From: Anaerolineae bacterium
GTDB taxonomy: Bacteria > Chloroflexota > Anaerolineae > Aggregatilineales > Phototrophicaceae
Reading direction: 5' to 3'
DNA length: 15,346 bases
Assembly: GCA_028284565.1 (NCBI GenBank)
Contig: JANQRM010000042.1
Location: forward strand, 1-15,346
Shown here piece after piece: positions 7,607-14,187 of the stretch (its first letter is position 1; the number at the start of each line of letters is the position of its first letter). The translations under genes were made by a program, and so were the position numbers. Under the pieces are notes generated by a model. That model ran no database searches, was not told the DNA's origin, and was given only the letters and a program-made list of their open reading frames with translations.

Positions 7607-7635
7607 GCAGGCAGACACACATATCTGCCCCTACA
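7607..7635. repeat. GTAGGGGC-type intergenic inverted repeat
   Basis: GGCAGA (7610-7615) and TCTGCC (7624-7629) form a perfect 6-bp stem with an 8-nt loop, and the right side ends in GCCCCTACA (7627-7635). The reverse complement, TGTAGGGGC, recurs at 10797-10805. Elements starting with this core are, to my knowledge, common in intergenic DNA of Chloroflexota and cyanobacteria. Confidence 0.5.
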
Positions 7636-7720
7636 AGGTTATGTTTTGAGTGCGATTCCGACCATTTTTCGATATGTTTTGTTACTTTAACGGTCATTCT
7701 GGATTAGAAAGGACCCTCCC

Positions 7721-8860
7721 TTGACCTCCCTTGTGCTTACTGTACGCGAAACGCTACGCTATCGTGGGGCAATCGGGCAGTGGAGTTGGGTTCTCCATCG
7801 CCTTACCGGACTCGGCGTGGTGTTGTTCCTTGCCCTGCATGTTATTGATACCTCATGGGCGGTGTTTTTCCCTGAACTCTATGTCAAAGCTATTGCCTCC
7901 TATCAATCCCCCCTGTTTACAATTGGTGAATTTGGGCTGATTTTTGCAGTGGTGTATCACGCGCTAAATGGTCTACGAATTGCCATTTTCGATAACAAAC
8001 CGGAATTGTGGGAACATCAAGAACGGGCGGCGTATGCGGTGTTGGGTATCACCGTAATACTGCTTGTGCCTGTGTTCTTGCTGATGTTTGGGCATGTTGC
8101 TGAGTTCTATAATGGTGAGAATCCCGTCTTGCCTATAATCGACTCCATCGTTGACCAATTGCCCTTTATTGTCGGCTTTGCGGCGGCGGCGGTGGTCGCG
8201 GTCTTGCTGTCGGGTTTGTATGGCGTAGTTGTCGGAGAAAGTGAAGATAAAACATCTAGTGGCAGTCGTTCGGAGCGTTTTTGGTGGTCGTTCATGCGAA
8301 TTAGCGGCGTTTTGATTATCCCGCTGGTATTCGGTCACTTGGCAATGATGCATGTCATTCAAGGTGTATTCGATTTAACGGCAATTGACCATACTGTTGT
8401 CGGTACGTTAGATGAAAATACGACAGGGACGGCTGTTGAATTTGTGGCTGACCGTTGGAATTATGCGGCTGGCGGGGTGTTTATCTGGCGGGTGTATGAT
8501 TTCGCTTTGCTGGTACTCGTCACCTTGCATGGCTTCAATGGTTTGCGTTATGTGCTGACGGATTACACGATGAGCAATCCCTTCATTCGTCGGGCAGCGA
8601 CCTATTTTACAGCTATTGGTGCGGCGGTTTTGCTTGTGGTGGGTGGTGCGGCGTTGTTCAATACGATTGACGATGAAATGATCCATCAAGCACAAGAAGC
8701 AACTGTACGTCTGTATGGTGAAATCTGTGAAAGTTATGGTGAAGGTGAAGAACAACCTGAAAATTGTGCCAACTTTATTGTCCATGATGGTGAAGGTGAT
8801 GCCGAGTCAGGTGAAGAAGGCGACGGCGACGAGAACACATCTGACACGAATGATGAATAG
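7721..8860 (+). CDS. Succinate dehydrogenase membrane anchor, fused SdhC-SdhD
   Basis: This is the membrane anchor of complex II, passing electrons from SdhB to quinone. TTG 7721 is the start: AAAGGA (7708-7713) lies 7 nt upstream and no better codon is near. The 379-aa product is about three times a normal SdhC or SdhD and shows an internal duplication. SWVLHRLTG (22-30) and YHALNGLR (79-86) in the first half correspond to SFMRISG (190-196) and LHGFNGLR (269-276) in the second. About seven membrane segments are seen (near 31-50, 66-90, 105-127, 147-172, 194-217, 258-280, 295-315), one more than 3+3. His80 and His270 are equivalent candidate haem ligands; His40 and His206/His211 are others. 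The C-terminal ~60 residues are very acidic (Glu/Gly/Asp repeats). It is the first gene of the operon; sdhA starts 65 nt later. Confidence 0.85.
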   Translation: MTSLVLTVRETLRYRGAIGQWSWVLHRLTGLGVVLFLALHVIDTSWAVFFPELYVKAIASYQSPLFTIGEFGLIFAVVYHALNGLRIAIFDNKPELWEHQERAAYAVLGITVILLVPVFLLMFGHVAEFYNGENPVLPIIDSIVDQLPFIVGFAAAAVVAVLLSGLYGVVVGESEDKTSSGSRSERFWWSFMRISGVLIIPLVFGHLAMMHVIQGVFDLTAIDHTVVGTLDENTTGTAVEFVADRWNYAAGGVFIWRVYDFALLVLVTLHGFNGLRYVLTDYTMSNPFIRRAATYFTAIGAAVLLVVGGAALFNTIDDEMIHQAQEATVRLYGEICESYGEGEEQPENCANFIVHDGEGDAESGEEGDGDENTSDTNDE

Positions 8861-8925
8861 ATTAGAAGGTGCATATCCACGATAAGCCCTTTTGACATGA
8901 TAGCTATTTTTAGGAGACAATTTGA

Positions 8926-10770
8926 ATGAAAATTCATAAACACGAAGCGATCATCGTCGGAGCGGGTGGAGCTGGCTTGATGGCTGCTCTATATGCCAGC
9001 AAAGGCGGTGCAGATGTCGCGGTGGTCAGTAAACTCTATCCCACGCGTAGTCATACAGGTGCAGCACAAGGAGGTATCGGCGCGGCACTTGGCAACCTCG
9101 ATGAAGACAAGCCTATTTATCATACTTATGACACGATCAAAGGGGGCGATTATCTCGCCGACCAGAACGCCGCTAAGGTCCTTGCAGAAGAAGCGGTGGA
9201 CGCGGTGGTTGAGATGGAGCATATGGGCTTGCCCTTTGACCGAACCTCTGAGAAACGCATTAGTCAACGTCGCTTTGGGGGACATACGCGCAACTTTGGG
9301 GAAGAACTGGTGCGTCGGGCGTGTCATGCGGCAGACCGTACCGGACATATGATTTTGCAGACCTTGTATCAGAATTGCATCAAGCAAGATGTCAACTTCT
9401 TTGATGAATTCCAAGTCCTCGATTTGATTTTAGGCGATAACAACTCGGTGATTGGCGTGGTGGCGATTGAGCTAGGCACGGGTGAAGTTCACATTTTTCA
9501 TGGGAAAGCGGTGCTGTTTGCGACTGGCGGATGGGGACGTTGTTGGAGCGTGAGTAGTAATGCCCATAGTCTGACAGGTGATGGTGCGGCGATTACCTTC
9601 CGTCGAGGACTACCCTTGCAAGATATGGAGTTCTACCAATTCCATCCCACAGGCATCTATCGCATGGGGATTTTGATTACGGAAGGCGTGAGGGGTGAAG
9701 GCGGTGTCCTCATCAACAGTAATGGGGAACGCTTCATGGAACGTTATGCGCCCAGCGCGAAGGACCTCGCCAGCCGTGATGTTGTGAGTCGGGCGATTTA
9801 TTTGGAAACACGCGAAGGACGGAGCATTAAAGGCAAGGGCTATGTCCATCTCGATATTCGTCCGAAGACGGTGAATCGCTTCTTTGCAGAAGAGGGGCGT
9901 GATAAAGAAGATTTCATCGACAACGATTATGTCGAGCGTAAACTGCCCGATATTTTGGACTTCTGCCGTACCTATCTGGGTATCGACCCGGTAGAAGAAC
10001 CGATGCCTGTGCAACCGACAGCACACTATGCGATGGGCGGTATCCCCACGAATGTAAAAGCCGAAGCTCTTGATGCGGATGGCAATGTCATTCCGGGCTT
10101 ATACGCCGCTGGCGAAACGGCTTGTGTGAGTGTACATGGTGCGAATCGTCTAGGGACAAACTCATTGGTTGATTTGGTGGTGTTTGGTCGGCGTGGGGGC
10201 ATGGAAATCGCCGAATATGTTAAAGGTGTCGATTGGGCGCAACTGCCGGCGACTGCCTCGAAAGAGATTGAAGCTGAACTGGACCGGATTCGTAACAGTC
10301 AAGGCTCAACACGGGCGGGTGTCCTGCGAGAAGAAATGCAAAAGGTCATGATGGATGATGTTGGTGTGTTCCGTGAAGAAGCAGGAATGAAAGAAGCCGT
10401 CGATAAGATTCAAGAGTTGCGGCAACGCTTTTTGACAGATATTTGCATTGACGATAAAGGTAAAGTCTTCAATACGGATTTGATGGAAGCATGGGAACTC
10501 GGTTGTCTGTTAGATTGTGCGGCGGCTACGGCACGGAGCGCATTGAATCGTACCGAGAGTCGTGGCGCACACAGTCGTGAAGATTATAAAGAGCGTGATG
10601 ACAAGAAGTGGATGGTGCATACGCTTATCTCCCGTTCTGGTGATCCAACTGACCCGACCTATACAATTCGTACGGATAAAAAGGTCGATTTGTCGCTTTG
10701 GGAACAAGAGAAGGCTGATAACATCCCCGAAGAAGAGCAGAAATTCCGTCCGAAAGAACGGGTTTATTAA
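8926..10770 (+). CDS. sdhA: Succinate dehydrogenase flavoprotein subunit
   Basis: This catalytic subunit of complex II oxidises succinate to fumarate in the TCA cycle on covalently bound FAD. The FAD-binding loop [11 protein letters not shown] is at residues 11-21. [10 protein letters not shown] contains His43, the covalent FAD attachment site. The substrate-site residues are present by motif: His240 in HPTG, Arg284 in ASRDVVSR, His367 in PTAHYAMGG and Arg408 in [19 protein letters not shown] and [12 protein letters not shown] complete the family pattern. The length (614 aa) is normal. ATG 8926 has AGGAG 9 nt upstream. It shares an operon with the fused anchor upstream and sdhB downstream. 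The same architecture occurs in fumarate reductases, but the His-linked FAD and the E. coli-like motifs favour SDH. Confidence 0.97.
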   Translation: MKIHKHEAIIVGAGGAGLMAALYASKGGADVAVVSKLYPTRSHTGAAQGGIGAALGNLDEDKPIYHTYDTIKGGDYLADQNAAKVLAEEAVDAVVEMEHMGLPFDRTSEKRISQRRFGGHTRNFGEELVRRACHAADRTGHMILQTLYQNCIKQDVNFFDEFQVLDLILGDNNSVIGVVAIELGTGEVHIFHGKAVLFATGGWGRCWSVSSNAHSLTGDGAAITFRRGLPLQDMEFYQFHPTGIYRMGILITEGVRGEGGVLINSNGERFMERYAPSAKDLASRDVVSRAIYLETREGRSIKGKGYVHLDIRPKTVNRFFAEEGRDKEDFIDNDYVERKLPDILDFCRTYLGIDPVEEPMPVQPTAHYAMGGIPTNVKAEALDADGNVIPGLYAAGETACVSVHGANRLGTNSLVDLVVFGRRGGMEIAEYVKGVDWAQLPATASKEIEAELDRIRNSQGSTRAGVLREEMQKVMMDDVGVFREEAGMKEAVDKIQELRQRFLTDICIDDKGKVFNTDLMEAWELGCLLDCAAATARSALNRTESRGAHSREDYKERDDKKWMVHTLISRSGDPTDPTYTIRTDKKVDLSLWEQEKADNIPEEEQKFRPKERVY

Positions 10771-10795
10771 CGTGATAGTTACATCGAGCATCCCA

Positions 10796-10844
10796 TTGTA
10801 GGGGCGTACAGCTGTTGTGCGTAGACACTACAATTCTACGCCCT
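10796..10844. repeat. GTAGGGGC-type repeat between sdhA and sdhB
   Basis: TGTAGGGGCGTA at the left (10797-10808) faces TACGCCCTA at the right (10837-10845); the arms pair over 9 bp with one bulged G. ACAGCTGT inside is itself a palindrome. The left core TGTAGGGGC is identical to the reverse complement of 7627-7635. The element accounts for about half of the 116-nt sdhA-sdhB gap and could shape or process the operon mRNA. Confidence 0.5.
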
Positions 10845-10886
10845 AAACAAGCTACAACACACATTGAGATTGGTAAGGAAACCATC

Positions 10887-11630
10887 ATGGAAGTTACATT
10901 TAAGATTAAACGCCAAAATCCCGAAGTTGCTGGCAAAGAGAAACCCTACTGGGAAGAATTCACCCTGCAAGATGTGGACCCAACAGATCGTGTCTTGGAG
11001 ATGTTGCATCGCATCAAGTGGGAGCAAGACGGCACGTTGTCGCTTCGTCGCTCTTGCGCGCATGGGGTGTGTGGATCGGATGCTATGCGGATTAATGGAG
11101 TGAATCGCCTTGCCTGTAAGATTCTGGTGCAAGATGTGGGTGAGAAGATTACTGTTGAACCGATTTTGGGGATGCCGGTACTTAAAGACCTCATCGTTGA
11201 TATGGAACCCTTCTTTGACCATTATCGACGGGTGATGCCTTATTATGTGAATGATGCACCTCTACCGGAAGATGGTCGGGAACGTTTGCAAACCCAAGCT
11301 GACCGCGAGAAATTTGACGACACAACCAAATGTATTCTCTGTGCTTGTTGTACAACTGCTTGCCCCAGCTTTTGGGCGAATGACCAGTATGTGGGACCCG
11401 CCGCGATTGTCCAAGCGCACCGTTTCATCTTCGACTCGCGTGACCAAGCCGCCGATCAACGCCTCGATATTTTAGGTGAACGCAATGGCGTGTGGCGTTG
11501 TCGCACGATTTTTAACTGTACGCCTGCCTGCCCCCGTGAAATTGAAGTCACCAAAGCCATTGGGGAAGTGAAGCTCGCGATTCGCAAAGGTTCAACCGAA
11601 GGCATCATCGCATTGGAAGAAATCGGCTAG
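10887..11630 (+). CDS. sdhB: Succinate dehydrogenase iron-sulfur subunit
   Basis: This subunit relays electrons from the SdhA flavin to quinone. The N-terminal ferredoxin domain has Cys57, Cys62, Asp65 and Cys77 for the [2Fe-2S] cluster, with aspartate as third ligand as in E. coli SdhB. The C-terminal domain has CILCACCTTACP (Cys149, Cys152, Cys155, Cys159) and CRTIFNCTPACP (Cys205, Cys211, Cys215), matching the ligand sets of the [4Fe-4S] and [3Fe-4S] clusters. ATG 10887 is the start: AAGGA (10875-10879) is 7 nt upstream and the protein begins MEVTFKIKR. An upstream in-frame GTG/TTG-type extension to 10815 would run through the repeat at 10796-10844 and is unlikely. The product is 247 aa, a normal length. 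It is the last gene of the operon. Confidence 0.96.
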   Translation: MEVTFKIKRQNPEVAGKEKPYWEEFTLQDVDPTDRVLEMLHRIKWEQDGTLSLRRSCAHGVCGSDAMRINGVNRLACKILVQDVGEKITVEPILGMPVLKDLIVDMEPFFDHYRRVMPYYVNDAPLPEDGRERLQTQADREKFDDTTKCILCACCTTACPSFWANDQYVGPAAIVQAHRFIFDSRDQAADQRLDILGERNGVWRCRTIFNCTPACPREIEVTKAIGEVKLAIRKGSTEGIIALEEIG

Positions 11631-11653
11631 TCATCATTATTCAAAACTATATC

Positions 11654-11690
11654 AAGGGCATATTCATGATGGATATGTCCTTTTTATTTC
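11654..11690 (+). terminator. Rho-independent terminator of the sdh operon
   Basis: AAGGGCATAT (11654-11663) pairs along all 10 bp, with one G-U wobble, with ATATGTCCTT (11673-11682) around a 9-nt loop. A T-rich tail (TTTATTTC) follows. It begins 24 nt after the sdhB stop codon. Confidence 0.85.
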
Positions 11691-11780
11691 TTAAGCATTA
11701 TTCACGGATTCTGCTCATACAATAGAACTGAGAAGGAGTCGAGCTTAATTACTATGATAATTTAGTTGCAGGGTAGTCCC

Positions 11781-12194
11781 ATGACAAATCAATCTTCTAT
11801 TGATTGGATTGATGATCGAAAACAAATTATGCTTGCGGAACTGGTTGCCCATTGGACGTGGGACGATGCTTTTTGTCTGTTGGAGAAGCAACAAGAGATG
11901 ATTGCGGAAGTGAATCATCCAGTCTATACCATTATCCATATGCAATCCCCGTTGATTCCAGCTGGTCTCATCCGAAATATGCCACGCGTGATGCGTTATG
12001 ATGACCCCAAAGAACGCCTCACAATTTTGGTCGGTCATCACAATCTGTTACGAAAAACGATTGATTTTGTTAATCGGCTATATCGTCTGGATAGTGTCTT
12101 TGTAAAAACGCGCTATATGGCGACGGTAGAAGAGGCATTGAGGTTCATCGAGGAAGACATTGCTCAGAACGCCTCGGAACTTAATCACGCCTAG
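11781..12194 (+). CDS. Unknown protein, possibly STAS/SpoIIAA-like
   Basis: The 137-aa product is soluble, with no signal peptide or membrane segment. I do not recognise a named family with certainty. Seen in it: an N-terminal helix region with a WTWDDAF segment, a hydrophobic strand VYTIIHMQSP (about 50-59), RLTILVGHHNLLRKTIDFVNRLYRL (about 81-105) with a central strand and helix, and a C-terminal MATVEEALRFIEED typical of helices ending such folds. This alternating strand-helix order, and its typical length, recall small STAS/SpoIIAA-like proteins found repeatedly in Chloroflexota, but that is an inference. ATG 11781 is taken although only a weak CAGGG precedes it; TTG 11766 is an alternative five codons upstream. 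The gene stands alone between the sdh terminator and a convergent gene. Confidence 0.6.
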   Translation: MTNQSSIDWIDDRKQIMLAELVAHWTWDDAFCLLEKQQEMIAEVNHPVYTIIHMQSPLIPAGLIRNMPRVMRYDDPKERLTILVGHHNLLRKTIDFVNRLYRLDSVFVKTRYMATVEEALRFIEEDIAQNASELNHA

Positions 12195-12212
12195 TTGTCA
12201 TTTATCTAGAGA

Positions 12213-13130
12213 TTAGGCTGTTGTCGCTGAAGGCAGTTCGACCATGTGGGAAGCATCACTAACACAAATCACACCCGACATGGTAAAGGCTATTGTGCCT
12301 TGATTATCGACGGCTAAACCATAGGTGGCAACAGTGGGAGCGGGTATGTCCTCTAGGAGTTGGAGTTGGGTGGCATGCGCCAAAAGGTCAATGGCATAGC
12401 GTTGATGCGTCATCATAAGTGAATTGCCGTCATAGAGGCGTATCAACCCAGCTTCAAGGTCACTAGTAACGAGATAGTCGCCATTGGGTGAACAGGCGAT
12501 AGCTTGAACTTCATAATGTAAAAGTTGCTTTTGAGTGACTTGTCCACGTAAATCAGTGACGACGAGTTGTTGACCATCCGTCAGAAAGATATGGTCACTC
12601 GATACGGCAATTGAAGGACGGCCCTCTGACCAAAAGGACAAGCCGACATCAAAATGACCAATGGCATGTTCATGCCGAAAAACATGCAGGCGGGCATTCT
12701 CATCCATCACAGCTAATGTGCCATAACGTGGGTCGAAGCCTGCCGAAAGCATCATCTCTGCATCCTGCAATTCGAGCGTGAACTCTTCACCATTTTTCAT
12801 TGCTACCAATTCGCGCAAGGGGTCGAGCCGATAGTAGGCGACTTTGCCATCCCACATGCGATAGATGCTGATATCAGGCAAATGGACTTCAGAGATATAA
12901 CAGGAGTCGTCTGAAGTTTTGAGTGATTCTAAAAAGTCCCACCAACCCTGACCATAGCGGTCTTGAGGCGAATGCGGGACAATACGACGCTCGCCAACAG
13001 GTGCGCCGTTATCCATCCGATAAAAGGTGTTTCGATAGCGTCCTGTCCACACGCCAATGGTGGTGGGTTTTGTTGGGAAGAGATTCAGTTGTCGTATGGC
13101 TCGGTTCGCCAGATGAATTCGCCACGCCAT
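12213..13130 (-). CDS. Beta-propeller-like protein of unknown function
   Basis: The 305-aa product has no signal peptide or membrane segment. Several short strand-turn-strand repeats resemble WD40-like or quinoprotein-like blades: AGFDPRYGTLAVMDENARLHVF, AIACSPNGDYLVTSDLEAGLIRLYD and GLAVDNQGTIAFTMSGVICVSD are the clearest, with weaker ones earlier. The N-terminal third is rich in Trp, Tyr and Arg and does not look like a propeller blade. A scaffold or binding role is likely for such a fold, but no partner is evident. ATG 13130 is preferred; GTG 13133 directly before it is the alternative. No Shine-Dalgarno site is visible. It converges with the gene ending at 12194, 18 nt away. Confidence 0.65.
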   Translation of the reverse strand: MAWRIHLANRAIRQLNLFPTKPTTIGVWTGRYRNTFYRMDNGAPVGERRIVPHSPQDRYGQGWWDFLESLKTSDDSCYISEVHLPDISIYRMWDGKVAYYRLDPLRELVAMKNGEEFTLELQDAEMMLSAGFDPRYGTLAVMDENARLHVFRHEHAIGHFDVGLSFWSEGRPSIAVSSDHIFLTDGQQLVVTDLRGQVTQKQLLHYEVQAIACSPNGDYLVTSDLEAGLIRLYDGNSLMMTHQRYAIDLLAHATQLQLLEDIPAPTVATYGLAVDNQGTIAFTMSGVICVSDASHMVELPSATTA

Positions 13131-13138
13131 CACTACAC

Positions 13139-13169
13139 TTTGGGATATATTTGGGATATTTTGGGTTAT
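13139..13169. repeat. Three tandem 10-bp repeats over the start of the propeller gene
   Basis: TTTGGGATAT occurs at 13139-13148 and 13150-13159, and TTTGGGTTAT at 13160-13169, a spacing of 11 and 10 nt, close to one DNA helical turn. The array covers the downstream edge of the minus-strand -10 box and the predicted transcription start, which is where repressor sites are often found. Confidence 0.6.
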
Positions 13170-13173
13170 TATA
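13168..13173 (-). promoter_or_regulatory. -10 box of the propeller gene
   Basis: On the minus strand this reads GGCTATAAT, a perfect TATAAT in the same GCTATAAT context as at 324 and 973. A start near 13161 gives a leader of about 30 nt. No good -35 hexamer is seen. Confidence 0.5.
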
Positions 13174-13299
13174 GCCTATTTTCTTCGTTTTCGGTTGTTT
13201 TTTGTAAAGATTGAAACAAGATTCTAACGAAAGATGGCTTCAAACAAGAAATTGTCTATCATCTGAGAGAAATTATTGAAAAGAGACAGGTACAAATTG

Positions 13300-14106
13300 A
13301 TGTCTAAGCGAGTTGCATGGTTTACGGATATTCATCTTGATTTCTTGAGTTCAGCAAATCTTGAGCGTTTTTATTTGAATTTACGCTCCTTAGAAGTAGA
13401 CCTGATTTTATTAGGTGGAGATATTGGTGAAGCGCATAACGTGACTGATTTTCTACTCCAAATCTCGCACTATGTTCAACAACCAATTTACTTTGTCTTA
13501 GGCAATCATGATTTCTATGGTTCATCCATACAAGCTGTCCGAGATGACATCCAAACACTCGTTAATGAATCACCCAATCTCCATTACCTTTCTATCAGCG
13601 AAACACCTATTGAACTTACTCCATCTCTTGCACTCATCGGGCATGATGGTTGGGCAGATTTACAATATGGCGACTTCAAGAATAGCTCCGTTTGGATGCG
13701 AGATTACGACGAGATAGACGACTTCAAAGGCTTAAAGAAGGCAGGATTATTACCTGTGATGCAACGCTTGGGTCAAGAAGCCGGGCGACACATTCAAAAC
13801 CAGTTAACTCAAGCCATAGATTATTATGAGAAGGTGCTTATCTTGACACATCTTCCACCTTATGAGGAAGCCTGTTGGCACGAGGGAAAAATCTCTGATA
13901 ATGAGTGGTTGCCCCATTTCACATGCAAGGCAATCGGCGATGCTATCCGCGATACGCTGGTGAAGTATCCAGCGAAATCCGCACGAGTACTTTGTGGGCA
14001 TACCCACGGGTCAGGGCAAGGCAGAATTCTTCCAAATCTCGTTGTACTCACGAAGGATGCGGAATATGAGCAAGTTCAAGAGCCTCACATTTGGAGCTTA
14101 AGATAA
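13300..14106 (+). CDS. Calcineurin-like metallophosphoesterase
   Basis: This is a soluble 268-aa enzyme of the metallophosphoesterase superfamily, a two-metal phosphoester hydrolase. All core motifs are visible in order: DIH (Asp10, His12), GGDIGE (Asp41), GNHD (Asn69, His70), THLPP (His184) and GHTHGSG (His234, His236). The stretch AHVKWGN-type residues are absent; instead there is an HEGKISDNEWLP insert after the fourth motif, likely shaping the active site. The substrate (nucleotide, cyclic nucleotide, phosphoprotein or nucleic acid) cannot be told. ATG 13300 is chosen for its DIH-proximal start and an AGG 9 nt upstream; TTG 13276 would add eight residues. The A+T-rich leader (13174-13299) lies between it and the divergent propeller gene. 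It may pair with the next gene, 81 nt downstream, although that gene appears to have its own promoter. Confidence 0.88.
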   Translation: MSKRVAWFTDIHLDFLSSANLERFYLNLRSLEVDLILLGGDIGEAHNVTDFLLQISHYVQQPIYFVLGNHDFYGSSIQAVRDDIQTLVNESPNLHYLSISETPIELTPSLALIGHDGWADLQYGDFKNSSVWMRDYDEIDDFKGLKKAGLLPVMQRLGQEAGRHIQNQLTQAIDYYEKVLILTHLPPYEEACWHEGKISDNEWLPHFTCKAIGDAIRDTLVKYPAKSARVLCGHTHGSGQGRILPNLVVLTKDAEYEQVQEPHIWSLR

Positions 14107-14136
14107 GTTTTGCCGATTCTCCTAGCCAACTGCTTC

Positions 14137-14145
14137 TGCTAAAAT
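14137..14145 (+). promoter_or_regulatory. Extended -10 promoter (TGCTAAAAT) of the DUF4062 gene
   Basis: TGCTAAAAT matches the extended -10 consensus with one change in the hexamer (14140-14145). The -35 region is weak. Transcription would start near 14152, giving a leader of about 36 nt containing AGGAG (14172-14176). Confidence 0.45.
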
Positions 14146-14187
14146 CCGTGCTTGCTATTGGCTCAACTATGAGGAGTCCACAACATC

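Larger units (their letters stand above)
7287..7720. other. Divergent intergenic region between murJ and sdhCD
   Basis: These 434 nt contain no convincing gene; the open frame on the minus strand at 7618-7367 has no family resemblance, no ribosome site and overlaps regulatory sequence. The region holds the predicted sdh promoter (7452-7480), a palindrome inside its spacer (7455-7470) and a GTAGGGGC-type repeat (7607-7635). If transcription starts near 7487, the sdhCD leader is about 230 nt, long enough for post-transcriptional control, though I recognise no riboswitch in it. Confidence 0.6.

Noticed and set aside
7367..7618. 83-aa open frame on the minus strand in the murJ-sdh gap
   Set aside because: No ribosome site, no family resemblance, and it overlaps the predicted sdh promoter and palindrome.
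7973..8362. 129-aa minus-strand open frame opposite sdhCD
   Set aside because: Composition is dominated by His, Gln, Asn and Arg, typical of antisense reading of a membrane protein gene.
8683..8860. Possible separate small gene at the acidic end of sdhCD
   Set aside because: The frame is continuous with the membrane anchor and there is no start with a ribosome site.
10815..10886. N-terminal extension of SdhB from position 10815
   Set aside because: It would be encoded partly by the intergenic palindrome, while ATG 10887 has a strong ribosome site and a standard SdhB N-terminus.
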